A stretch of DNA of 64,000 nucleotides. It comes from Fundicoccus ignavus. Its GTDB lineage: Bacteria > Bacillota > Bacilli > Lactobacillales > Aerococcaceae. The DNA lies in the NCBI RefSeq assembly GCF_009659375.1, contig NZ_WJQT01000002.1:1-64000 (forward strand), read 5' to 3'. The position numbers were made by a program, and so were the translations under genes. This document shows positions 8,689 through 17,184 of this stretch, piece after piece. The notes beneath the pieces are model-generated. The model had not been told where the DNA came from. It worked only from the letters and a program-made list of their open reading frames with translations, and searched no databases. Within the stretch, counting starts at the first letter, position 1. Every line of letters begins with the position of its first letter.

Positions 8689-11550
8689 ATGCGTGATAAT
8701 TTTAATTCGCAGAAAGAAAAAAGGGATTTAAAAAATCCACCATTATATAAAACTGATGATAACTCATTGTTTGAAACAATTGAATTTACGGCTGAAGATT
8801 TGAAAAAGATCCGACAACCAAATAATCAACCGTTAGATAATGATTATTTTGATAGTGATTCAGTAGAACAAGTTATTGATAATAATCAGCATTCATTTAA
8901 AGAGGCTGATCAAGATTTGATAACAAGAGAACAAGAGGACGACTCATTATCATCCCAAAAGAAGAAGGGGCTATTAGAGGCGCCAGAAGACAATGAATTT
9001 CGATATAAAAGTCCAATCAAAGCGAAGTTAGAAGAAGAGTCTAAACAAGCGATTGAACAAGAAAATGTTGAGTATTGGGATGAGTATGAACGCCAAGAAA
9101 TGGATTTCTGGGAGCATTCTAGTCCAGTTGAGACCACTGGTCAGAGTGGGGATAAGAAACAACAAACTGAAGCACGAAATAAAGGACAGAAAGATAATCC
9201 GTTAAAAAGATTGAAACGTAAGAACGAGATTGATTCAGATACACAACCAACCATTGTTGAACGTGTCAAATCTTTGATTGATGCTAAAGACGCCGTGGAG
9301 TTCGATCAATTTCTACAAGATGACCAAGATACTATCGAAAATGATGTAGATTTAGTGGATGAAAGTCTATCGGAAAAGAAAACATCACTTTTTAATCGTG
9401 CCAAAAACAAAATAAATCAAAGACGTACACAGTTAAATAAAGAATCTTCATCAACTGAGTTACAAGAAGAAGTATTCAAACAAAACTTTTCGTCAGATTC
9501 ATTTGTTACGGAACGAGAAATTACAGCTGCACTGGACAAGAATGAAACAAGAAAACTACAATTAGCACAAGAAACTGAAGCAAGTGCAGAGAGTTTTAAT
9601 AGTAATAAAGATGAGAATGAACTTGTTTTAGATGCTGATAACTCGCCTAAAGAGTCGGAAACACTTCCTGCAATAGAGGTTGCACCAGTTAACAAATTAT
9701 TTGAAGAGGATTTAAAAACAAGTTCAATTACTTCACCTGAAGAAGAGCTTGTCTTTAATGAAATCGTGACGGAACAGATAGAAAATGAGTCTATTCGTGA
9801 CGAAGAAGTAGATAGGTTAAGTGAACAAGCAAGTCAGGAGACTCGACGTTTTTCAGAGCCTATTCTAACCGATCAAGTATTAGAAGAAGTATTAGGTAAT
9901 GATGACTTAACAATTGATGATGCGTTAGAGCAACAATCAGACGGTTTTGTCAAAGGAGCAGCTTGGCTGACAATCGGTAGTGTATTCTCTAGAATATTGG
10001 GCGCTCTTTATATTATTCCTTGGAGTACTTGGTTAGGTGCTGAGTATACACAAGCGAATACACTATATAGTGCGGGATATAAACCCTATTCTTTATTTTT
10101 GGCGATTGCAACCGCAGGTTTCCCAAGTGCTATCGCGAAGCAAATGGCATTCTATCATTCAAAGAAAGAATACCGTGTAGCGGATAAATTATTTAAAAAT
10201 AGTATTATTTTAATGCTTGTGAGTGGCGTTATTTCTGGAGGTCTTTTATACTTATTGGCTCCCTCCTTAGCTGCTATGACTTCAACTGATAATCCAGTTG
10301 GGGCTACAATGGTAATACGTTCATTAGTGCCCGCGTTATTCATTTTACCGCTTATGAGTATTCTTAGAGGATACTTCCAGGGATTCAATGATATGGTTCC
10401 GTCCGCAATTTCACAAATAATTGAACAAATTGCTCGTGTTGTTTATTTACTTGCGGCGACCTATGCAATTATGATGGTCTATCGTGGTGAAGTTACTCAA
10501 GCAGTTGTTCACTCAACATTTGCTGCTTTTGTCGGCGCATTAGCTTCCTTAGTTTATCTGGGCTTTTTATACTTTAAACGCTTGCCTATTATTAATCGTC
10601 TGAAAGAGCGCTCTGTGGATGCAATCCAGATTGATTTTAAAGAAAGCATGAAAATCATGATGATGGATAGTGTACCATTCATTCTATTGGGGTCTGGGAT
10701 AATCCTTGCCCAATTAATTGATACCTACACATTCAAACAAATTTTATTACCAACAACAGTGATGCTATTGAGAGAAATTAGTGAACTGTATGGTGCGATG
10801 AGTTTAGACGTTGATAAACTTGTGATGATCGTTGTATCGTTAGCAGTTGCTTTAGCGACATCAGTCGTTCCATTAATTACAAGTAAATTTGCGGCAAAAG
10901 ATGTTCAGGGAACAGGTAATTTAGTTGAACAAATTATTGAATTATTTAGTTTTGTGATGTTACCAGCAGCCATTGGCATGATGGGTGTGTCTAATAATCT
11001 TTATGCAATGTTTTATCCGCAAGGACATGTAAGTGGACCAGCTTTATTAGTTACCGGTTCTATCATGAGTATTGCATTAGGTTTATATACGGTATTATCT
11101 ACTGTATTACAATCGATGAATTTTCGTCGTTTAGCTGTTCGCTTCTTAATGATTGGCTTATTGGTTAAGTTGCTACTTCAAGTGCCATTTGTAGCCTTTT
11201 TTCACGCACACGGAGCGATGATTTCAACGACCATTGCATTCCTTGTATCTTCAATTTTTATGTGGATTAAAATTAAACGTGAAGTTAAAATTGATACGGC
11301 TAGCTTAATAAATAAAATCGTTAAAATATTAATAGGAACAGTCATTATGGGAATTGCAGTGGCTCAATGGAATAGCTTACTTGACCTAATTATGGGTGAT
11401 GTAGGCCGCTTATTAACCTTTGTGAAAGTAATGCTAGGTGTCGGTGTCGGTATCTTTGTTTATATGGGAATTATGGGCTTGTTTGGTCAATTATCAATTT
11501 TAATTGGAGATAAGTATAAGGATTTACAAGAAAAAATGAGGTTATTTTAA
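8689..11550 (+). CDS. murJ: MurJ/YtgP-type lipid II flippase with a 418-residue acidic N-terminal extension
   Basis: The start is ATG 8689, 8 bases after AAAGGAG. An in-frame ATG at 8659 lacks a ribosome site. The C-terminal 535 residues (from about residue 419, GFVKGAAWLTIGSVFSRILG) are a MOP-superfamily flippase of the YtgP/SpoVB type with about 14 membrane helices, expected to flip lipid-linked peptidoglycan precursor. YtgP proteins normally start at this point. The preceding 418 residues are hydrophilic, rich in Asp, Glu, Gln and Ser, with short basic patches, and look disordered and cytoplasmic. I see no stop or frameshift separating the two parts. The rsuA-like gene follows after 4 bases. 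Confidence 0.85.
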   Translation: MRDNFNSQKEKRDLKNPPLYKTDDNSLFETIEFTAEDLKKIRQPNNQPLDNDYFDSDSVEQVIDNNQHSFKEADQDLITREQEDDSLSSQKKKGLLEAPEDNEFRYKSPIKAKLEEESKQAIEQENVEYWDEYERQEMDFWEHSSPVETTGQSGDKKQQTEARNKGQKDNPLKRLKRKNEIDSDTQPTIVERVKSLIDAKDAVEFDQFLQDDQDTIENDVDLVDESLSEKKTSLFNRAKNKINQRRTQLNKESSSTELQEEVFKQNFSSDSFVTEREITAALDKNETRKLQLAQETEASAESFNSNKDENELVLDADNSPKESETLPAIEVAPVNKLFEEDLKTSSITSPEEELVFNEIVTEQIENESIRDEEVDRLSEQASQETRRFSEPILTDQVLEEVLGNDDLTIDDALEQQSDGFVKGAAWLTIGSVFSRILGALYIIPWSTWLGAEYTQANTLYSAGYKPYSLFLAIATAGFPSAIAKQMAFYHSKKEYRVADKLFKNSIILMLVSGVISGGLLYLLAPSLAAMTSTDNPVGATMVIRSLVPALFILPLMSILRGYFQGFNDMVPSAISQIIEQIARVVYLLAATYAIMMVYRGEVTQAVVHSTFAAFVGALASLVYLGFLYFKRLPIINRLKERSVDAIQIDFKESMKIMMMDSVPFILLGSGIILAQLIDTYTFKQILLPTTVMLLREISELYGAMSLDVDKLVMIVVSLAVALATSVVPLITSKFAAKDVQGTGNLVEQIIELFSFVMLPAAIGMMGVSNNLYAMFYPQGHVSGPALLVTGSIMSIALGLYTVLSTVLQSMNFRRLAVRFLMIGLLVKLLLQVPFVAFFHAHGAMISTTIAFLVSSIFMWIKIKREVKIDTASLINKIVKILIGTVIMGIAVAQWNSLLDLIMGDVGRLLTFVKVMLGVGVGIFVYMGIMGLFGQLSILIGDKYKDLQEKMRLF

Positions 11551-11554
11551 CGAG

Positions 11555-12280
11555 ATGAGATTAGATAAGTTACTTTCTCATACTGGATACGGAACGAGAA
11601 AAGAAGTTAAAAAATTAATATCAAGTGGTGCTATTAGGGTAAATGACATAATCTGCAAGAAATCAGGGCAAATTATTAATTTGAACGATGACTTGGTGAC
11701 TGTAATGGGTGAGCCAGTTGTTTATCAGGAATATTATTATTATATTTTAAATAAGCCTGCAGGTATTATCAGTGCTACCGAAGATAATTTTCATGAAACT
11801 GTTATTAATTGGTTAGGTCCGGATTATGCACATATGGAATTGTTTCCAGTTGGTCGTTTAGATATAGATACAACGGGTCTTCTGTTATTATCTAACAACG
11901 GTCAACTTGCACATCAACTACTTTCCCCTAAAAAGAAAGTGCCTAAAAGGTATGTTGCAACGATTGATGGCATTGTGACTCAAGAAGACATTGAAGCTTT
12001 TAAAGCCGGCTTGGATTTAGGTGATTTTATTGCTCAGTCAGCTGAACTTATCATTCATGCTACAGATATAGAAGCAGTCCAATCAGAGATTGAGGTAGAA
12101 ATCTGGGAAGGCAAATTCCACCAAGTAAAACGAATGTTTGAAAAGGTAGGTAAAGAAGTATTAACGCTACAGCGAATCTCAATGGGACCGTTATGGTTAG
12201 ATGAGGACTTGGCTGAAGGCGATTGGCGAGAGTTGACGGAAGAAGAAGCACAAGCGCTCGAACCGTATGGTTTTGAGTAG
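11555..12280 (+). CDS. RsuA-family 16S rRNA pseudouridine synthase
   Basis: 241 residues. An N-terminal S4 RNA-binding domain (MRLDKLLSHTGYGTR) is followed by a pseudouridine synthase domain with GRLDIDTTGLLLL, whose first Asp is the expected catalytic nucleophile, and LNKPAG upstream. Family members modify one uridine in small-subunit rRNA (U516 in E. coli RsuA). The target here is inferred. The gene starts 4 bases after murJ, with only a distant GAGG, so translational coupling is likely. pepV follows after 25 bases. Confidence 0.9.
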   Translation: MRLDKLLSHTGYGTRKEVKKLISSGAIRVNDIICKKSGQIINLNDDLVTVMGEPVVYQEYYYYILNKPAGIISATEDNFHETVINWLGPDYAHMELFPVGRLDIDTTGLLLLSNNGQLAHQLLSPKKKVPKRYVATIDGIVTQEDIEAFKAGLDLGDFIAQSAELIIHATDIEAVQSEIEVEIWEGKFHQVKRMFEKVGKEVLTLQRISMGPLWLDEDLAEGDWRELTEEEAQALEPYGFE

Positions 12281-12305
12281 GAATATTTTGGAGGGAGTTT
12301 TTTAG

Positions 12306-13709
12306 ATGGTAAATTGGTTAGCAGAAGTAGAACAAAGAAAAGACGCTTTAATTGAGGATTTATTCCGTTTGTTAAAAATTCCTTCAGTAAGAGAAGATGA
12401 ATTAGCAACTGTAGAAGCACCTGTTGGACCTGGTCCGTTAGCTGCTTTAGAAGAGTTCATGCGTATGGCTGAAGAAGATGGCTTTACAACGAAACAATTC
12501 GGACCGTGGGCGGGAAGAATTGAAATTGGTCAAGGTGAACAATTACTGGGTATACTTGGACATGTGGATGTTGTTCCAGTAGGTACAGGATGGGATACTG
12601 ATCCTTTTGAACCTGTTATTATCGATAACAAAATTTTTGCACGTGGATCAAGTGATGATAAAGGTCCTACTGTAGCAGCGTATTTCGCGATTAAGATTCT
12701 AAGAGAACTAGGGATTGAATTTAATCAAAGAATTCATTTGATTATTGGTACTGACGAAGAGAGTGGTTGGCAATGTATGGATTACTATTTCGCCAATGCT
12801 GAAATGCCAGACTTTGGTTTTTCTCCAGATGCTGTATTCCCCATTATTAATGGTGAAAAAGGAAATGTTTCAGCGACCTTTACTTTTGACAGTGGTGAAT
12901 TTTCAACGGGTGATCTACGGTTAGCAAGTTTTAACGCTGGTCTACGTCCTAACATGGTACCACAAGACGCTACTGCTATTGTTAAAGGTGAAAACTTAGA
13001 GGCAATTAATGAAGCTTTTAAGGCTTTTGTTAAAGAAGCACAGTTAAAAGGATCGACAGTTACAGTTGGCGATACATTGGAGTTAGAATTAATTGGTAAA
13101 GCTGCTCACGGATCTACGCCTGATAAAGGAGTAAATGCAGCTACATACTTAGCTAATTTCCTGAAACAATATAATTATGATCAACAAAGTGCTCAAGACT
13201 TCTTACAGATTTTAGGTGATAAACTACACTTAGATTTTGCTGGAGAGAAAATTGGTGTGAATGCGAAACACGAAGTAATGGGTGAATTATCAATGAACGT
13301 TGGGATTGCTAACTATTCTATGACAGATGGTGGTAGCATTGACGCTAACTTCCGTTACCCAGTCGGAACAGATCCTGAAACAATTCTAGCAGCGATTGAA
13401 CGCAATGTTGCAGATTTTGTTGTGTCGGTTACGACAGATGAAGGTAAAGAACCTCATTATGTACCAGCTGATGATCCATTGGTTAAAACTTTACTTGAAG
13501 TGTACGAAAATCAAACTGGCGAAAAAGGTTTTGAAATGACAATTGGTGGCGGAACTTATGGTCGTTTGATGCCACGTGGTGTTGCATATGGTGCGTTATT
13601 CCCAGATTCAGTCGATACGATGCATCAAGCTAATGAGTTTTTAGCTGTGGATGACTTATTACGTGCGACAGCAATTTATGCTGAAGCGATCTACCGTTTA
13701 ACGCGTTAA
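12306..13709 (+). CDS. pepV: dipeptidase PepV (M20 family)
   Basis: 467-residue cytosolic zinc dipeptidase of the M20A family that splits dipeptides with varied N-terminal residues, as in Lactobacillus PepV. Metal-site motifs appear in order: GHVDVVPVG (His), SSDDKGP (bridging Asp), GTDEESG (catalytic and metal Glu), SPDAVFP (Asp). The lid-domain motif AAHGSTPDKG is also present. GGAGGG lies 10 bases before the ATG. It is in a run with the pseudouridine synthase upstream and the rRNA methylase downstream. Confidence 0.95.
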   Translation: MVNWLAEVEQRKDALIEDLFRLLKIPSVREDELATVEAPVGPGPLAALEEFMRMAEEDGFTTKQFGPWAGRIEIGQGEQLLGILGHVDVVPVGTGWDTDPFEPVIIDNKIFARGSSDDKGPTVAAYFAIKILRELGIEFNQRIHLIIGTDEESGWQCMDYYFANAEMPDFGFSPDAVFPIINGEKGNVSATFTFDSGEFSTGDLRLASFNAGLRPNMVPQDATAIVKGENLEAINEAFKAFVKEAQLKGSTVTVGDTLELELIGKAAHGSTPDKGVNAATYLANFLKQYNYDQQSAQDFLQILGDKLHLDFAGEKIGVNAKHEVMGELSMNVGIANYSMTDGGSIDANFRYPVGTDPETILAAIERNVADFVVSVTTDEGKEPHYVPADDPLVKTLLEVYENQTGEKGFEMTIGGGTYGRLMPRGVAYGALFPDSVDTMHQANEFLAVDDLLRATAIYAEAIYRLTR

Positions 13710-13710
13710 T

Positions 13711-14499
13711 ATGGTAGAACACGAAATCATTCAGTCTCGTCAGAATACTAAAATCAAGTTATGGCGAAAACTGTTAACAGCTAAAGGACGAAAGCAACAA
13801 GGACATTTTCTGATTGAAGGTACTCATTTAGTGGAAGAAGCTTTAAAATATGCTCAACGTTTTGTTGAATTGCTTGTGACACCTGAGTATCTAGAGTCAT
13901 CAGAATGGTCTTTATTGGCAAAATATTTGCCAGTAAATCTTCAACCAGTTCTAGTAGCTGCTGATGTATTAAAATCATTAAGTGCTACTGAAACACATCA
14001 AGGAGTCATTGCTGTGTTGGATTTACCGAAAAAAATTGAGTCTTGGCAACCTAATGGAAGTAAATATTTACTTTTAGATAGTGTACAAGATCCAGGTAAT
14101 TTAGGGACCATGATTCGAACTGCTGATGCAGCTGGTTTTGATGGTGTTTTACTAGGACAAGGAACCGTTGATGTGTATAATGATAAAGTTTTGAGAGCAA
14201 CACAAGGGTCTATTTGGCACTTAGAAGTTATTAGCATCTCATTAGATAAAGCTTACGATGCACTAAAAGCAGTAGCTATTCCTATTTATGCGACTGCACT
14301 GCATCAAACTGCAATTGAATATCAATCAATTACAGAGACTTCTAAAGCCGCTATAGTAATGGGGAATGAAGGTGCTGGTGTGGCCCAAAAGTGGATTGAA
14401 TTAGCTGATCAAGCGATTTATATTCCGATGCCTGGTCAAGCAGAATCATTAAATGTTGCTGTAGCAGCAGGGATTCTTATGTTTAAATTTGCAAGTTAA
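13711..14499 (+). CDS. SpoU/TrmH-family RNA 2'-O-methyltransferase (YsgA-like)
   Basis: 262 residues. The N-terminal substrate-binding domain (LIEGTHLVEEAL near residue 35) precedes a SPOUT knot domain with the three family motifs NLGTMIRTADAAGFDGV, IVMGNEGAGV and IPMPGQAESLNVAVA. It should transfer methyl from SAM to a ribose in rRNA or tRNA. The precise nucleotide is not predictable. The ATG is one base after the pepV stop with no clear Shine-Dalgarno, so it is probably translated by coupling. A terminator follows. Confidence 0.9.
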   Translation: MVEHEIIQSRQNTKIKLWRKLLTAKGRKQQGHFLIEGTHLVEEALKYAQRFVELLVTPEYLESSEWSLLAKYLPVNLQPVLVAADVLKSLSATETHQGVIAVLDLPKKIESWQPNGSKYLLLDSVQDPGNLGTMIRTADAAGFDGVLLGQGTVDVYNDKVLRATQGSIWHLEVISISLDKAYDALKAVAIPIYATALHQTAIEYQSITETSKAAIVMGNEGAGVAQKWIELADQAIYIPMPGQAESLNVAVAAGILMFKFAS

Positions 14500-14507
14500 A
14501 GGTTAGG

Positions 14508-14537
14508 GAAGATATCTTATGGATATCTTCTTTTTTT
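14508..14537 (+). terminator. terminator of murJ-rsuA-pepV-methylase run
   Basis: GAAGATATC (14508-14516) pairs with GATATCTTC (14522-14530), followed by a run of T. Confidence 0.85.
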
Positions 14538-14594
14538 GATGTAAAGGGCTTTTAATTAGTTGAAGAATCATCAGAAGTAATTGTATTTTAGGTT

Positions 14595-14775
14595 TAGCTT
14601 CGCTCACCGGGTTTGCTTGCCATGGCGGCGGTCGCTTTCAAATCCTCACTGACGTTCGTGCTTTTCCAGCTCAATCGGCTAGGCTCTGTCTACTTCGCTT
14701 TGCTTATAGTCAGAGCAAGCTGCGCCGATTACCCTACATGCCGCTATAGGCAAGCAACCCGGTGAGCTCCGCTTA
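14595..14775. repeat. dispersed palindromic repeat, copy A
   Basis: About 180 bp bounded by near-perfect terminal inverted repeats (left AGCTTCGCTCACCGGGTTTG onward, right ending AACCCGGTGAGCTCCGCT). The core, shared with the other copies, contains GGTCGCTTTCAAATCCTCAC and CTCAATCGGCTAGGCTCTG, plus the complementary CAGAGC and GCCGATT. The whole element can fold into a long imperfect hairpin. No coding capacity is evident. It lies after the methylase terminator. Confidence 0.85.
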
Positions 14776-14787
14776 TAGAGTTTTAAG

Positions 14788-14938
14788 GGTTTGCTTGCCA
14801 TGGCGGTGGTCGCTTTCAAATCCTCACTGACGTTCGTGCTTTTCCAGCTCAATCGGCTAGGCTCTGTCTACTTCGCTTTGCTTATAGTCAGAGCAAGCTG
14901 CGCCGATTGCCCTACATGCCACTATAGGCAAGCAAACA
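14788..14938. repeat. dispersed palindromic repeat, copy B (tandem with A)
   Basis: Almost identical to copy A across the core, with only scattered substitutions, and placed 12 bp after it in the same orientation. The outer ends are shorter: the left arm TTGCTTGCCATGGCGG and right arm GGCAAGCAAAC remain. The high identity suggests a recent duplication. The remaining bases up to the HD gene (14939-15180) show nothing recognisable. Confidence 0.85.
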
Positions 14939-15234
14939 TGTGATTGCCTATAGGTTTTGTGTGGTGGTGAGAATACAGATTTATATCGTATTACTGACTG
15001 TTGAAGAGTATACGATTATTTTACATTTTTAATCACTGCTCAAAATTGTTTTCAAAGTTTCAAAGGAATTATTAAAAATGGTTTAAAATGTACTGATTAC
15101 ACTATTTTAGATGCATGAGTGTGTTATTATTGGAAACAGTTAGACAAAAGTCTGTATTTTGAAAAAATAATCGGACTTATCAATTTGAACGAATAAAATT
15201 ATAATAAAATCAAATTCTGGGGGAATACACGGTA

Positions 15235-15804
15235 ATGGCATTAAAGTGGCAAGAGGATAAAGAATATCTTGAATTAATCGAAGATTTAATTGAACATGAA
15301 GATGTAAAGAGCCTAGAAAAATTCGTACATCATAAAGTGACAAATCGTTTAGCACATTCTATTTCAGTATCATATAGTAGTTTTTGTTGGGCTAGACGTT
15401 TGAATTTGAATACTAGAGCAATCGCACGTGCGGGCTTGTTACATGATTTGTTTTTCTATGAATCAGAAACTAAGAATGAAGTTGGCGGACGTGGCCATAA
15501 CTATGAACATCCAAGAATTGCTTGTGAGAATGCCATGAAAATTACGGAGTTATCTGAATTAGAACAAGATATCATTTTGAAGCATATGGCGGGTACTACT
15601 TTAGATGTTCCGAAATATCCAGAAAGTTTAATTGTTACATTAATGGATAAACAATGTGCAATTCAAGAGTGTGCAGGTGGATTTAAGAAGTTTATTGCAA
15701 AACATGTTAATCGAACAAAAGAATTGGCTTTACAATTGGTAGCAATTCAACCTAATTATGAGTCTTATTTAACGTATCAAGGCGTTGACGAACGTGAAAT
15801 GTAA
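15235..15804 (+). CDS. HD-domain phosphohydrolase family protein
   Basis: 189 residues with an HD-superfamily metal-site pattern: His in RLAHSISVSY, HD in AGLLHDLFFYE, and further His and Asp in NYEHPRIACENA, HMAGTT and LMDKQCA. The family comprises metal-dependent phosphatases and phosphodiesterases. The substrate is unknown. GGGGGAA lies 9 bases before the ATG. TATAAT at 15200-15205 is the likely -10. It stands alone between the repeat pair and the pheST T-box. Confidence 0.8.
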   Translation: MALKWQEDKEYLELIEDLIEHEDVKSLEKFVHHKVTNRLAHSISVSYSSFCWARRLNLNTRAIARAGLLHDLFFYESETKNEVGGRGHNYEHPRIACENAMKITELSELEQDIILKHMAGTTLDVPKYPESLIVTLMDKQCAIQECAGGFKKFIAKHVNRTKELALQLVAIQPNYESYLTYQGVDEREM

Positions 15805-15814
15805 GGTTATACTT

Positions 15815-16088
15815 AGAGTTCAATACAATAATCACGTAATTATAAAGCGATGATGAAATCAATACTAAATGCAGTAAACAGGGAAATTTAGCTAGACTGA
15901 AACTAAATTATGTAAGTCATTTATTATGTTCAATTTCGGAGCTTATCTGTTAAGAAAATTATATTTTCGAAAAGGATACCGCAAGCCACGGTTAATGGCG
16001 CTGAGTGCTTATTTAGGGGGAACTTTATTTAAGAACGAGGGTGGTACCACGATGATTCGTCCCTTTTTTAGGGGCGTTTTTTTGTATT
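15815..16088 (+). ncRNA. T-box leader (phenylalanine) of pheST
   Basis: The T-box sequence AGGGTGGTACCACG is at 16038-16051. A terminator stem CGTCCCT/AGGGGCG with a T tail follows (about 16058-16085). TTC in the context AATTTCGGAGC (about 15934-15944) is the likely phenylalanine specifier codon. The layout fits tRNA-Phe-dependent antitermination of pheS and pheT. Confidence 0.87.
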
Positions 16089-16116
16089 TAAAAATGAATA
16101 AATAAGGAGATATACA

Positions 16117-17184
16117 ATGACAGTTTCAATACAAGATTTACAAGCAACTATTGAAGCAATTATCACAGATGCCCAAGCAGATATTGCTGTGGCTAACTCG
16201 ACAAAAGAGTTAAACGATGTACGTGTTAAATTCACTGGTAAAAAAGGTGCTTTAACGAGTGTTTCAAAAGAAATGCGTAATTTATCACCAGAAGACAAGC
16301 CAAAATTAGGTGAATTCATTAAAGAATTCCATAATGTGTTTAATAAGTATTTTGAAGAGAAGAAAAATGATTTAGCCACTAAAGAATTAGAGGCTAAGTT
16401 AGCTGCGGAAACCATCGATATTTCGTTGCCGGGGCGTAAACAAGTAACAGGTGCTCGTCATATTATTACACAAACGATGGATGAGATTGAAGACCTATTC
16501 CTTGGGATGGGTTACCAAATTATTGAAGGTCCAGAAGTTGAATTGGATTCTTATAACTTCGAGAAAATGAACTTGCCTAAGAATCACCCGGCTCGTGATA
16601 TGCAAGATACGTTCTATATTACAGAGGATATCTTACTAAGAACACATACGTCACCTGTTCAGGCGCGTACAATGGAACAACACGATTTTGCGTCACAAGG
16701 ACCATTAAAAATGATCAGTCCGGGGAAAGTGTTCCGTCGTGATAGCGATGATGCGACACATTCTCATCAATTTCATCAAATTGAAGGGTTAGTAGTTGAT
16801 GAGCATATTACGTTAGCTGACTTAAAAGGTACTTTACTACAATTTGCGCAATCCTTATTTGGTAAAGAACGCGAGATTCGTTTACGTCCAAGCTACTTCC
16901 CATTTACTGAACCATCTGTTGAGGTAGACGTAAGCTGCTTTAAATGTGGTGGTAATGGCTGTAACGTTTGTAAGCAGACAGGTTGGATTGAAATCTTGGG
17001 TGCGGGTGTAGTACATCCGAATGTATTAGAAATGTCTGGGATTGATTCTTCTAAATACAGTGGTTTTGCATTTGGTTTAGGTCCAGATCGAGTAGCCATG
17101 TTGAAGTATAATATCGATGACATCCGTCATTTCTACCAAAATGATTTACGTTTTCTAACGCAATTTAAAGGAGGCCAAAATTAA
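16117..17184 (+). CDS. pheS: phenylalanyl-tRNA synthetase alpha subunit
   Basis: 355 residues, class II catalytic subunit. An N-terminal coiled-coil (about 1-90) is followed by the catalytic core with [13 protein letters not shown] (motif 2 region) and [12 protein letters not shown] (motif 3 with Arg). The Cys-rich insert [12 protein letters not shown] seen here is common in Firmicutes. A clear AAGGAG precedes the ATG. The stop overlaps the pheT start by one base, so the alpha and beta subunits of the (alpha-beta)2 enzyme are made together. Controlled by the T-box leader. Confidence 0.97.
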   Translation: MTVSIQDLQATIEAIITDAQADIAVANSTKELNDVRVKFTGKKGALTSVSKEMRNLSPEDKPKLGEFIKEFHNVFNKYFEEKKNDLATKELEAKLAAETIDISLPGRKQVTGARHIITQTMDEIEDLFLGMGYQIIEGPEVELDSYNFEKMNLPKNHPARDMQDTFYITEDILLRTHTSPVQARTMEQHDFASQGPLKMISPGKVFRRDSDDATHSHQFHQIEGLVVDEHITLADLKGTLLQFAQSLFGKEREIRLRPSYFPFTEPSVEVDVSCFKCGGNGCNVCKQTGWIEILGAGVVHPNVLEMSGIDSSKYSGFAFGLGPDRVAMLKYNIDDIRHFYQNDLRFLTQFKGGQN

